Below, piece by piece: positions 53,219 through 61,941 of a stretch of DNA of 64,000 nt (position 1 is its first letter; each line of letters starts with the position of its first letter). The stretch is taken from the NCBI RefSeq assembly GCF_900101545.1, contig NZ_FMZU01000005.1:248001-312000 (forward strand), read 5' to 3'. The translations under genes were made by a program, and so were the position numbers. Origin of the DNA: Variovorax sp. CF079. Its GTDB lineage: Bacteria; Pseudomonadota; Gammaproteobacteria; Burkholderiales; Burkholderiaceae_C. Under the pieces are notes generated by a model. It was not told where the DNA came from. It searched no databases and saw only the letters and a program-made list of their open reading frames with translations.

Positions 53219-54532
53219 ATGAAGAATCCTTCCCCCGCCGTCGATCGCACCCGCCTGCTCGCAACGATCGAGCGGCTCGCGCCGCGCATGACGGAGATCC
53301 TGAGCGAATTCGTCGCGGCGCCCAGCCTGTCGGGTGCGGAGCAGCCCGCGGCCGACTTCTTCGAAGGCGCGCTGACCGAGCTGGGATTGGAGTCCGAGCG
53401 CATCGTGCTCGACAGCAGCCTGATCGAAGGCATGCCTCTGTTCTCCTGCCCGTGCGACCCCGACAACGGCCGCTACAACCTGCTGGCGCGCCACCTGCCG
53501 CGCATGGGCGGCGGGCGCTCCGTGTTGTTCAACGGGCACATCGACGTGGTGCCCACCGGACCCGAGGCGCTGTGGACCCGGCCGCCCTACGTGCCCTGGG
53601 TGAAGGACGGCTGGCTGCACGGCCGCGGCGCGGGCGACATGAAGGGCGGCCTGGTCTGCGCGCTGATCGCCTACCAGGCCTTGCGCGAGATGGGCCTGCA
53701 GCCGGCCGGCACCGTCGGCTTCAACGCCGTGCTCGACGAGGAGAACACCGGCAACGGCACGCTCGCCACCGTGCACGCGTTGCAGAACGCGCTGGGCAAG
53801 GCGAAGCTCAGCGACTTCGATGCGGTGCTGATCCCCGAGCCCTTCGGCGAAACGCTGATGCGCGCGCAGGTTGGCGTGTGCTGGCTCTTCATCGACATCA
53901 CCGGCCGGCCAGCGCATGTCGCCTACATGAGCAAGGGCGTCAACCCGATCGAGGCCGGCATCGCCATCATGGCCGACCTGAAGGCGCTGGAGGCCGAATG
54001 GAATGCGCCCGAGCGCCGGCATCCGCTGTTTCGCGACGTGGAGCATCCGCTCAACTTCAACCTGGGGCGCATCGAGGGCGGCGAGTGGAACTCGTCGGTG
54101 CCTTGCACCTGCAGGCTCGGCATCCGCTTCGGCTTCTTCCCCGGCACGACGGCCGAGGAGGCCACGCTGCAAGTGACGCAACGCATCCGCGCCACCGCGG
54201 CCCGGCTCGATGCGGATCTCACGGTGGAGATCAACGCACGCGGACATTTCTCGCCGGGCTGCGAATACGAGCTCGACGCGCCGCCGCTGCGCATGCTGGC
54301 CGAGGCGCACGAGAAGATCACCGGCGCCGCGCCCAAGCCGCTCGCCTGCACCGCCACCACCGACGGCCGGCACTTCGCGCTGATGACCGACATCCCGGTG
54401 ACCGTCTACGGCCCGCTGGCGCGCAACATCCACGGCATCGACGAAGCGGTCTCGCTGGACAGTATGAAGCGCGTGGCCGCCACCATGGCGCAGTTCATGG
54501 CGGACTGGTGCGGCGTCGAGCCGCTCGACTAG
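53219..54532 (+). CDS. M20-family deacylase (ArgE/DapE-like)
   Basis: A 437-residue metallo-amidohydrolase. Zinc-site motifs are in order: VLFNGHIDVVPTG (His, Asp), HGRGAGDMKGGLVCAL (bridging Asp), LDEENTGNGT (catalytic Glu pair), PEPFGE and a C-terminal NIHGIDEAV (His). The dimerisation domain is in between. It removes an acyl group from an N-acylated amino acid or amine. The ATG at 53219 is used; an in-frame ATG eight codons earlier is possible. It is convergent with the aminotransferase (4-bp overlap) at the left edge of the acyl-amine gene block. Confidence 0.88.
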   Translation: MKNPSPAVDRTRLLATIERLAPRMTEILSEFVAAPSLSGAEQPAADFFEGALTELGLESERIVLDSSLIEGMPLFSCPCDPDNGRYNLLARHLPRMGGGRSVLFNGHIDVVPTGPEALWTRPPYVPWVKDGWLHGRGAGDMKGGLVCALIAYQALREMGLQPAGTVGFNAVLDEENTGNGTLATVHALQNALGKAKLSDFDAVLIPEPFGETLMRAQVGVCWLFIDITGRPAHVAYMSKGVNPIEAGIAIMADLKALEAEWNAPERRHPLFRDVEHPLNFNLGRIEGGEWNSSVPCTCRLGIRFGFFPGTTAEEATLQVTQRIRATAARLDADLTVEINARGHFSPGCEYELDAPPLRMLAEAHEKITGAAPKPLACTATTDGRHFALMTDIPVTVYGPLARNIHGIDEAVSLDSMKRVAATMAQFMADWCGVEPLD

Positions 54533-55803
54533 AGCGTCGTCAGCACGCTATCGAGCGTGTCGACCAGCAGGTCCGCATGGGCTTCGCTAAACACCAGCGG
54601 CGGACGGATCTTCAGCGTGCTGGCGTCCTCGCCGGTCGAGCTCAGCAGCACCTGCCGGCCGCGCAGCGCGTTGACGATGCGCGCCGTCTCGGCCGTGGCC
54701 GGTGCGCGCGTGGCGCGGTCGCTCACGAGGTCCACGCCGACGAACAGGCCGGCGCCGCGCACCTCACCGACGAGCGCATGGCGCGCGGCGAGCGCCGTCA
54801 AACGCGCGCGCAGGTACTTGCCGACGCGCTGTGCGTTCGCCATCAGGCCTTCGCGCTCGATCACGTCGAGCACCGCCATGCCGGCGGCCATCGAAACCGG
54901 GTTGCCGCCGAAGGTGTTGAAGTAGCGGCATTCGCGCGCGAAGGCGGCGAGCACCTCGGGCCGCACCGCCAGGCCGGCCAGCGGATGGCCGGCACCGAGC
55001 GGCTTGCCCATGGTGACGATGTCGGGCACCACGCCGTGGCGCTGGAAGCCCCAGAAGGCATCGCCGGTGCGGCCCAGCCCGGGCTGCACTTCGTCGGCGA
55101 TAAAGATGCCGCCGGCGGCGCGCACGGCCTCCACCGCCTCGGCCAGGAAGCCCGGCGGGTCGGTGAAGATGCCGTCGCTGGAGAACACGGTGTCGACCAT
55201 CAGCGCGGCGGGCCGCATGCCATGCGCCTGCAGATCGGCGATGGCGGCGCGCACGCCGTCGGCGAAGGCCGCGCCGCCGCTGTCGGGCGCCGGCACGGTG
55301 CGCACGGCGTCGCCGAGCTGCACGAACTTGCCGAGCGAGGGCGAGGCTTCGGCGATCGATGCGGTCACGCCGTGGTAGGCGAAGCGCGTGACGATCAGGC
55401 CACAAGCCTTGGTGTGCGAGTGCGCAATGCGCATCGCCAGGTCGTTGGCCTCGCTGCCGGTGCAGGTGAACATCGTGTGCGCGAGCTCGGCGGGCATCGT
55501 GGCGAGCAGGCGCTCCGCATAGTCGAGCACGCCTTCGTGCAGGTAGCGCGTGTGCGTGTTGAGCACGCCGGCCTGGCGCGCGATGGCTTCCACCACATGC
55601 GGATGGCAATGGCCGACCGAGGCGACGTTGTTGTACGCGTCCAGGTAGCGCCTGCCGTCGGCATCGTGCAGCCAGACGCCCTCGCCGCGGACCGGGTGCA
55701 GCGGCGTCTCGTAGAAGAGGCGGTAGGCCGGGCCCAGGACCCGCGCGCGGCGGTCCATGAGCGAGCGGGTCGCAGGAGGGATCGCAGAAGTTGAGGTCGG
55801 CAT
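54529..55803 (-). CDS. Class III PLP enzyme of the phospholyase type (ETNPPL/PHYKPL-like)
   Basis: A 424-residue PLP enzyme: Schiff-base Lys267 (TMGKPLG), Asp237 (IADEVQ), phosphate loop TGSEAND at 115-121. The N-terminal block YLDAYNNVASVGHCHPHVVE and LNTHTRYLHEGVLDYAERL strongly recalls the animal phospholyases acting on phosphoethanolamine and 5-phosphohydroxylysine, more than ordinary omega-transaminases (from memory). It lies 1 bp after a gene for an APH-family kinase, which could supply the phosphorylated substrate. Elimination of phosphate and ammonia from a phospho-amino alcohol is the predicted reaction; transamination is the alternative. Confidence 0.85.
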   Translation of the reverse strand: MPTSTSAIPPATRSLMDRRARVLGPAYRLFYETPLHPVRGEGVWLHDADGRRYLDAYNNVASVGHCHPHVVEAIARQAGVLNTHTRYLHEGVLDYAERLLATMPAELAHTMFTCTGSEANDLAMRIAHSHTKACGLIVTRFAYHGVTASIAEASPSLGKFVQLGDAVRTVPAPDSGGAAFADGVRAAIADLQAHGMRPAALMVDTVFSSDGIFTDPPGFLAEAVEAVRAAGGIFIADEVQPGLGRTGDAFWGFQRHGVVPDIVTMGKPLGAGHPLAGLAVRPEVLAAFARECRYFNTFGGNPVSMAAGMAVLDVIEREGLMANAQRVGKYLRARLTALAARHALVGEVRGAGLFVGVDLVSDRATRAPATAETARIVNALRGRQVLLSSTGEDASTLKIRPPLVFSEAHADLLVDTLDSVLTTL

Positions 55804-55804
55804 G

Positions 55805-56857
55805 TCAGGCCTCCATGTGCAGGCCGCAGGCGCGGCGGAAGACGGCGGTCGCGGCTTCGGCGCCGACGCGCTCGCAGGCCGCGAGGCGCGCCCATGAGAG
55901 CGGGTTGTTGCGCAGCAGGTAGGCCGCGTTCTCGGGATGGCGCGCCGCGCGCCAGCCGCTGATGGCCACCACCATCACCAGCCGCGCCGTGATCAGCGTG
56001 AACAGCAGCTCGACTTCGGCCGCGAGCAGCGGCCGCACGCCGTGGTAGGCGGCAACGAAGGGCGCGATGTCGGCCAGCGGATCGCCGCCGGTGCCGACCT
56101 GGTAGGCGGCCGCGACGGCCAGATCGTCGATCGCCGGCGCGCGCACCATGTCGCCGAAGTCAAGGATGCCGGCGATGCGGTCGGTGTCGGCCGGATCGAC
56201 CAGCACGTTGTAGATGTTGAAGTCGTTGTGGATCGGCTGCGCGGGCAGCGCGGCGAGCCGTGGCTTGGCGTCGCGCTCGAAGCGGTTGAGTGCGCCCTCC
56301 GCCAGCGCGCGGCGCTCCGGGTCGGCGATGTGCGCGAGCAGGCCGCGCACGCTGTCGGCGCGCTGGATGTCCCAGGGCAGCGCGAGCTCGCCGGCGGGAT
56401 GGTCGAAATCGCGCAGCGCAAGGTCGAGCCGCGCCAGCATGCGCGCGAGGTTCTGCTGCTGCCGCGGCGTGCGCGGCGCCTCGGGCAGCGGCAGGCCGGG
56501 CAGGTAGCTGAAGAGGCGCGCCACGCGCGGCAGGCCGTCTCCGGGATCGCAGAGGAAGGAAGGCTCGCCGCTCGATGCCGGCACGATGCGCTGCACCGGC
56601 AGCTGCGGGTCGGCAGCCGCGAGGTGCAGCAGCGCCTGGGTCTGGAAGTCGGCGACCAGCGCCGACTCGGCCGGATGCGAGATCTTCAGCATGAAGCGCG
56701 CGCCGTCGCCGGGCGGCGCCAGCAGGTAGTTGCGGTCGCGCTCGCCCGTCAGCGCGCGCAGCTCGCCCTCGATGCCCCAGCGCTCGCGCGCCAGCGCGCG
56801 CACCCAGGCATCGTCGAGGTCGGGCGAGCCCTCGCTCAGGACCTGCGCGTCGGTCAT
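55805..56857 (-). CDS. APH-family small-molecule kinase (hydroxylysine kinase-like)
   Basis: A 350-residue kinase of the aminoglycoside/choline kinase fold. Catalytic loop PIHNDFNIYNVLVD (Asp in HND, about 222) and metal motif ILDFGDMVRAP near 240-250 are intact; the N-lobe ATP Lys is in RFMLKISHP. In animals a kinase of this family phosphorylates 5-hydroxylysine for a PLP phospholyase; the same two families are adjacent here. Its ATG overlaps the amidohydrolase stop (ATGA). An antibiotic-resistance role is less likely in this setting. Confidence 0.83.
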   Translation of the reverse strand: MTDAQVLSEGSPDLDDAWVRALARERWGIEGELRALTGERDRNYLLAPPGDGARFMLKISHPAESALVADFQTQALLHLAAADPQLPVQRIVPASSGEPSFLCDPGDGLPRVARLFSYLPGLPLPEAPRTPRQQQNLARMLARLDLALRDFDHPAGELALPWDIQRADSVRGLLAHIADPERRALAEGALNRFERDAKPRLAALPAQPIHNDFNIYNVLVDPADTDRIAGILDFGDMVRAPAIDDLAVAAAYQVGTGGDPLADIAPFVAAYHGVRPLLAAEVELLFTLITARLVMVVAISGWRAARHPENAAYLLRNNPLSWARLAACERVGAEAATAVFRRACGLHMEA

Positions 56858-57882
56858 GCCGCGCCGGCGAAGCCGCGCAGCGCGCTCGCGATGTTGGGGC
56901 CGAGGTCGTCGGAGAGGTAGCCGCCCTCCTGCACCAGCACGGTCGGCAAGCCGAGGCGCGCGATCTCGGCCAGCAGAACCGCAAAGCCCGGCGTCGTGAT
57001 CTTCATGCCCTTGTACGGGTCGCGCTCGTGCGTGTCGAGGCCCAGCGCCACCGCCAGCGCGCCGGGCGCAAAGGCGCGGATGCTGTCGCAGGCCTCGCGC
57101 AGCGCCGGCAGGTAGCCGTCGAGATCGGTGCCGAGCGCCAGCGGCTTGTTGATGTTGTAGCCCAGGCCCTCGCCCTCGCCGCGCTCGTGCGCATGGCCGG
57201 TGAAGAAGGGCGTGAAGTTGCGCGGGTCGCCGTGCAGCGAAATGGACAGCACGTCGGCACGGCGGTAGAAGATGCCCTGCGTGCCGTTGCCGTGGTGCAC
57301 GTCGATGTCGAGGATGGCCACGCGCGCGTGCCTGCTGCGCAGATGCTGCGCGGCGATGGCCACGTTGTTCAGGTAGCAGAAGCCGTTGGCGCGATCGACG
57401 TAGGCGTGATGGCCCGGCGGGCGGCACAGCGCATAGGCAGCGCGCTCGCCGTCGAGCACCAGCTGCGCGGCGTGCGTCGCCATGTGGGCCGACGCAACGG
57501 CCGCCTCCCAGGTGTGGGGGCCGATCGAGCAGGCGTTGTCGCCCATGTGAAAGCCCGCTTGTCCGACCACGCTCTCGGGATAGCTGCAGGGCTGGCCTGG
57601 AAAGGGGTGGATGTTCGGCATCACCTCTTCCGAAGGGTCGTCCAGCAGCTGCCAGCGCGCATGGGCCGTCTCGAGGAAACGCAGGTAGTCGGGCGTGTGG
57701 ATGGCCGCGCGCGGGCCGGCGCCGAAGTCCTCGCAGGGGACGATCTCGTGGCCATCCTTGCGCACAGCGTCGAGCAGCCGGAAGGCGCGCTCGGGCTGCT
57801 CGTTGCTGCGCTTGAGCTTGCCGCGCACCATGAACAGCTGCGGGTCGTGCCCTTGGTGCGTGTCGGTGTAGACGACCTTCAT
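56854..57882 (-). CDS. Acetylpolyamine amidohydrolase-like deacetylase (HDAC fold), copy 1
   Basis: A 342-residue class II-type deacetylase. Zinc ligands Asp194, His196 (DIDVHHGNGTQ) and Asp283 (GLDTHERDP), catalytic His158-His159 (RPPGHHA) and Tyr322 (EGGY) are all in place and sit one residue from those of the Mycoplana acetylpolyamine amidohydrolase (from memory). It would deacetylate acetylputrescine, acetylspermidine or a similar N-acetylated amine. AAGGA lies before the ATG at 57882. It heads the transcript into the kinase and phospholyase genes, with the GntR gene 17 bp upstream. Confidence 0.9.
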   Translation of the reverse strand: MKVVYTDTHQGHDPQLFMVRGKLKRSNEQPERAFRLLDAVRKDGHEIVPCEDFGAGPRAAIHTPDYLRFLETAHARWQLLDDPSEEVMPNIHPFPGQPCSYPESVVGQAGFHMGDNACSIGPHTWEAAVASAHMATHAAQLVLDGERAAYALCRPPGHHAYVDRANGFCYLNNVAIAAQHLRSRHARVAILDIDVHHGNGTQGIFYRRADVLSISLHGDPRNFTPFFTGHAHERGEGEGLGYNINKPLALGTDLDGYLPALREACDSIRAFAPGALAVALGLDTHERDPYKGMKITTPGFAVLLAEIARLGLPTVLVQEGGYLSDDLGPNIASALRGFAGAA

Positions 57883-57899
57883 CGAGGGGGTCCTTGAAT

Positions 57900-58601
57900 T
57901 CAGGGGGTGGGGACGCCGTGCTGGCGGACGAACAGGGCGCGCACGTCGCGCCATGCGGATTCGATGTGCGTGCGCATCGCGGCCTTGGCGGCTTCGATGT
58001 CGCGGCGCACCAGCGCGTCGGCGATCAGCAGGTGGTTGCTGGCCACGGTCTCGGAATCGTCGACCACGGTGATGAGGGCGATGATCATGCGCAGCTCGGT
58101 CTGCGTGTTCAGGAAGATGCGGTGCAGGTGCGCATTGCCCGAGAGTTCGCTAATCAGCGTGTGCAGCGCGAGGTCGGTATCGATGCGCTCGTCCTGCGCC
58201 CGCGTGCGTGCCAGGCGCACCATGTCGTCGACCATCGCGCGCACGCGCGCGAGGTCGGCATCGCTGGCCTTGCGGCAGGCCAGCTCGATCGAAGTCAGCT
58301 CCAGGCTCAGGCGCACTTCGTACAGGTCGTCGATCTCCTGCACGCTGATGGTTCGCACCGCGAAGCCGTGGCGCGGCCGCGCGACCAGCACGCCCTGGCG
58401 CTCGAGCCGGCGCGCCGCTTCGCGCACCGGCGCACGGCTCACGCCCATGCGGCGCGCGATGTCGGCTTCGACGATGCGGCTGCCGGGCGCGAGGCGGCCT
58501 TCGACGATGGCGCGGGTGAGCTGGGCTTCGACCAGGCCGACCAAGTCGGTCGCCTCGACGGATTCGAAAAGAACGGTGTCGGAAGAGGAATTGAAAGCCA
58601 T
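57900..58601 (-). CDS. GntR-family regulator (FadR/FCD type)
   Basis: A 233-residue regulator: N-terminal winged helix (LVEAQLTRAIVEGRLAPGSRIVEADIARRMGVSRAPVREAARRLERQGV) about 22-75, and a helical FCD effector domain with metal-site-type residues (Asp/His in RIDTDLALHTLISELSGN and His in ESAWRDV region) from about 95. It lies in the middle of the acyl-amine block, same strand as all neighbours, and probably represses it until a substrate acid or amine binds. The ATG at 58601 is used; upstream frame is discarded. Confidence 0.9.
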   Translation of the reverse strand: MAFNSSSDTVLFESVEATDLVGLVEAQLTRAIVEGRLAPGSRIVEADIARRMGVSRAPVREAARRLERQGVLVARPRHGFAVRTISVQEIDDLYEVRLSLELTSIELACRKASDADLARVRAMVDDMVRLARTRAQDERIDTDLALHTLISELSGNAHLHRIFLNTQTELRMIIALITVVDDSETVASNHLLIADALVRRDIEAAKAAMRTHIESAWRDVRALFVRQHGVPTP

Positions 58602-58633
58602 GTGGTTGTCTCGTCTTGTTGGAGCACCCGGGC

Positions 58634-59515
58634 TCATTCTTTCATCGGCTGCCGCGCCAGGTAGACGCCGGCCGCGATGATCAACGCAATGCCCGACATC
58701 GCCAGGCCGTCGGGCGGCTTGTGGAACCAGAAGGTGCTGAAGGCCACCGCGAGCAGCAGCTGGAAATAGTTGAGCGGCGCCAGCGTCGAGGCCTCGACCC
58801 GCTCGAAGGCCGCCAGCAGCAGCCACTGCGCCGCGCCGCTGCAGGCGCCGCCGGCCAGGAGCAGCAGCACGGCGCCGGCCTCGGGGCGCTCGGGCGGCAG
58901 GAAAAGCGGCGCCGGCAGCGCGGTCGCGATCAGGCAGACCAGCGCGGTGTAGGCGTACTGCACGGGGCTCGCGACCCTGCCCGCGAGCCGGCGCGTGAGC
59001 AGCTGGAAGACGGCGTAGCAGACGGCGGCGATCGCCATCAGCACGGTGCCGAGCCACGGCAGGTCGCTGCCGGGCCGCACGATCAGCAGCATGCCGGCAA
59101 AGCCGACGACCACGGCCACCCATCGGCTGCGCTGCACCTGCTCGCCCACCAGCCAGGGCGACAGCGCGACCATCAACAGCGGCGCGGTGAAGTAGATGGC
59201 CGTGGCCTCGGCCAGCGGCATCCAGATCAGCGCCGTCATGAAGCAGGTGGCCACGGTCGCCAGCATCGCGCCGCGCAGCAGCAGCAACTTCTTCTGCGGC
59301 GCGCGCCAGATGCGCAGGTCGCCGTGGTGCAGCAGCATGGCGAGAGCGATGCAGATCACCGACAGGTAGCGCATCAGGTTGACGAAGGGCGCCGGGTAGA
59401 ACTGCAGCATCTTCTTGCAGAAGGCGTCGTAGGAGGCGAAGGCCACCAGCGCGCAGAAGAAGAGCGCGATGCCGGCGCTCCTCGACCCCGGGGCTCGCAG
59501 TGCGGCGGTGGTCAT
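58634..59515 (-). CDS. EamA/DMT-family transporter
   Basis: A 293-residue membrane protein with ten helices in two EamA repeats (YPAPFVNLMRYLSVICIALAM in the first; ERVEASTLAPLNYFQLLLAVAFSTFWFHKPPDG in the second). The ATG at 59515 overlaps the preceding deacetylase stop (TGATG), so it is coupled to that gene. In the block it would move an amine, amino acid or acetylated form across the inner membrane. Direction and substrate are unknown. Confidence 0.87.
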   Translation of the reverse strand: MTTAALRAPGSRSAGIALFFCALVAFASYDAFCKKMLQFYPAPFVNLMRYLSVICIALAMLLHHGDLRIWRAPQKKLLLLRGAMLATVATCFMTALIWMPLAEATAIYFTAPLLMVALSPWLVGEQVQRSRWVAVVVGFAGMLLIVRPGSDLPWLGTVLMAIAAVCYAVFQLLTRRLAGRVASPVQYAYTALVCLIATALPAPLFLPPERPEAGAVLLLLAGGACSGAAQWLLLAAFERVEASTLAPLNYFQLLLAVAFSTFWFHKPPDGLAMSGIALIIAAGVYLARQPMKE

Positions 59516-60573
59516 CACCGAAGCGCCTCGAAGCCGCGCAGAAAGTGGTCCAGCGCCGAGCCGATGGCCTCCACCATGTAGCCGCCTTCCTGGACGATCA
59601 CCGTGGGCAGGCCCAGCGCGCCGATCTTCTCGCCGATGCGGCGGTAGGCGTCCAGGTCGAGCCGCAGCACGCTGATGGGGTCGTCCTTGTAGCTGTCGAA
59701 GCCCAGCGCGAGCACGAGGGCCTTGGGCGCGAAGCCGCGCAGCGCCGCCAGTCCCTGGTCCACCGCTTGCAGGAAGAGCTCGTTGCCGGCGCCGTGGGGC
59801 AACAGCAGGTTCAGGTTGCAGCCCTCGCCCGCACCGCTGCCGCGCTCGTGCGCATAGCCGGTGTAGAACGGGTAGTAGCCGCTCGGATCGGCATGCGTCG
59901 ACACGGTCAGCACGTCATCGCGCGCATAAAAGATGTTCTGCGTGCCGTCGCCGTGATGGGCATCGAGGTCGAGCACGGCCACGCGGCCATGGCGCTCCCG
60001 GAGGCGCTGCGCGGCCGCCGCACTGTTGTTCACGTAGCAGAAGCCGCCCGCGCGGTCGCGGTGCGCGTGGTGGCCCGAAGGCCGGCACAGGGCATAGGCG
60101 GCATCGCCGCTGTCGAGCACCGCGTCGGCCGCCGCCACCGCGGTGTGCGCCGAACGCAGGACCGAGCGCCAGGTGTGGGGGCCGATCGGGCACGAGAGGT
60201 CGCTGATGTAGTAGCCCGTGCGCGCCACGATCGACGGCGAGGGGCAAGGCGCGCGCAGCACGCCCGGCGTGCCGCCGTGGTACGGCGAAAGATTGGGCAG
60301 CACTTCGATGCCCGGCTCGACGCCCGGCAGCTTCAGCGCGCGCCACAGCGCGTAGGCCGTTTCGAGGTAGTCCAGATAGTCGACGCTGTGCACGCCTTCG
60401 AGCGGCGCGCGGCCGTAGTCCCGCGGCTGCACGAGTTCGATGTCGCGTGCGGCCAGCGCGTCGCGCAAGGCGTGCGCGCGGGTCGGCAGATCGGCCGGCT
60501 TGCTGATGCGGCCCAGGCGCATGAACTGCTGCGGATCGTGCAGCAGCTGCTCGTCGGTGAAGAAGGCCTTCAT
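59515..60573 (-). CDS. Acetylpolyamine amidohydrolase-like deacetylase (HDAC fold), copy 2
   Basis: A 352-residue deacetylase with zinc ligands Asp204, His206 (DLDAHHGDGTQ) and Asp293 (GFDSYKDDP), catalytic His168-His169 (RPSGHHA) and Tyr332 (EGGY). Compared with copy 1 (which shares about half its residues by eye), RPPGHHA is RPSGHHA and HHGNG is HHGDG, so substrate range may differ. The ATG at 60573 overlaps the aminotransferase stop (ATGA). It deacetylates an N-acetylated amine, feeding the aminotransferase encoded just before it. Confidence 0.88.
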   Translation of the reverse strand: MKAFFTDEQLLHDPQQFMRLGRISKPADLPTRAHALRDALAARDIELVQPRDYGRAPLEGVHSVDYLDYLETAYALWRALKLPGVEPGIEVLPNLSPYHGGTPGVLRAPCPSPSIVARTGYYISDLSCPIGPHTWRSVLRSAHTAVAAADAVLDSGDAAYALCRPSGHHAHRDRAGGFCYVNNSAAAAQRLRERHGRVAVLDLDAHHGDGTQNIFYARDDVLTVSTHADPSGYYPFYTGYAHERGSGAGEGCNLNLLLPHGAGNELFLQAVDQGLAALRGFAPKALVLALGFDSYKDDPISVLRLDLDAYRRIGEKIGALGLPTVIVQEGGYMVEAIGSALDHFLRGFEALR

Positions 60574-61940
60574 GCCATCGACGCTTCGAAGCCGACCAGG
60601 GCGCGGTCGAAGCGCTCGAACATCTCGTCGATCTGCGCGGCGCTGATGACGAGCGGCGGGCAGAAGGCGACGGCGTCGCCCATGGCGCGCACGATCAGGC
60701 CCTGTTCCAGCGCGAGTTCGGCCACGCGCGCGCCGGCCTTCTGCGCCGGATCGAAGGGCGTGCGCCGGGCCGGGTCGGCTGCGAGCTCGATCGCGCCGAT
60801 CAGGCCCACGCCGCGCACCTCGCCGACATGCGGGCGCGCTGCGTAGCGCTGCAGGCCCTGCTGGAAGCGCGGCGCCAGCGTCTTCACGTGCGCGAGGATG
60901 TTCTCGTCTTCGTAGGCCTGCAGCGTTTCGAGCGCGATCGCGCAGGCCACCGGATGGCCCGAGTAGGTGAAGCCGTGACCGAAGGTGCCGATCTTTCCGC
61001 TGTTGGCGGCCACCGCCGCATGCACCTTCTCCGACACCATCACGGCCGAGATCGGCACGTAGCCCGAGGACAGCGCCTTGGCCGCGGTCAGGATATCGGG
61101 CCGCAAGCCGAAGGTGGTGGAGCCGAACATCTCGCCGGTGCGGCAGAAGCCGCAGATCACCTCGTCGGCGATCAGCAGCACCTCGTACTTCGCGAGCACC
61201 GCCTGCACCTTCTCGAAGTAGGTGGCTGGCGGCACCAGCACGCCGCCCGCGCCCATCACGGGCTCGGCGATGAAGGCGCCGACGGTCTCGGGGCCCTCTT
61301 CGAGGATGCGCTTTTCCAGCGCATCGGCCAGGCGCGTGGCAAAGGCTTCCTCGCTTTCGCCGGCCTCGGCGTAGCGGTAGTGGTGCGGGCAGTCGACGTG
61401 CAGGATGCGAGCGATCGGCAGGTCGAAGTCGCGGTGATTGGGCACCAGGCCGCTCAAGCTGGCCGCTGCCACGGTGACGCCGTGATACGCATTGCGGCGC
61501 GCGATGATCTTTTTCTTGTCCGGCTTGCCGATGGCGTTGTGGTAGTACCAGACCAGCTTGACCGCGCTGTCGTTGGCCTCCGACCCGGAGTTGGCGAAGA
61601 ACACCTTCGACATCGGCACCGGCGCGAGCGTGAGCAGCTTCTCGGCCAGCGCGATGGCCGCCTCGTTCGAGCGGTGGTTGAAGGTGTGATAGTAGGGAAG
61701 CGAGCGCAGCGCCTCGCTGCCGGCCTTGGCCAGGCGCTCGTTGCTGAAGCCCAGCGAGGCGCACCACAGGCCCGACATCGCCTCCAGGTAGCGGCGTCCC
61801 TGGTCGTCCTCCACGAAGATGCCGTCGCCGCGCCGGATCACCAGCGGCCCGACCTGGGGATGGGTGGCGAGGTTGGTGAAGGGATGAAGGTGCGCCGCGA
61901 TGTCGTGGGCGGCGTTGTCGGCGTGGGTGGATGGGTTCAT
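60570..61940 (-). CDS. Class III aminotransferase (putrescine/omega-amine type)
   Basis: A 456-residue PLP transaminase: Lys288 (TAAKALSSGYVP), Asp259 (LIADEVICGF), phosphate loop NSGSEAND at 117-124, and the LWCASLGFSNERL and YYHTFNHRSNE segments of the SpuC-like omega-amine:pyruvate transaminases. It would oxidatively deaminate a diamine freed by the deacetylase, using pyruvate as acceptor. It is one of two class III enzymes in the block but of a different subfamily from the one at 54.5 kb. Confidence 0.9.
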   Translation of the reverse strand: MNPSTHADNAAHDIAAHLHPFTNLATHPQVGPLVIRRGDGIFVEDDQGRRYLEAMSGLWCASLGFSNERLAKAGSEALRSLPYYHTFNHRSNEAAIALAEKLLTLAPVPMSKVFFANSGSEANDSAVKLVWYYHNAIGKPDKKKIIARRNAYHGVTVAAASLSGLVPNHRDFDLPIARILHVDCPHHYRYAEAGESEEAFATRLADALEKRILEEGPETVGAFIAEPVMGAGGVLVPPATYFEKVQAVLAKYEVLLIADEVICGFCRTGEMFGSTTFGLRPDILTAAKALSSGYVPISAVMVSEKVHAAVAANSGKIGTFGHGFTYSGHPVACAIALETLQAYEDENILAHVKTLAPRFQQGLQRYAARPHVGEVRGVGLIGAIELAADPARRTPFDPAQKAGARVAELALEQGLIVRAMGDAVAFCPPLVISAAQIDEMFERFDRALVGFEASMA

Positions 61941-61941
61941 G

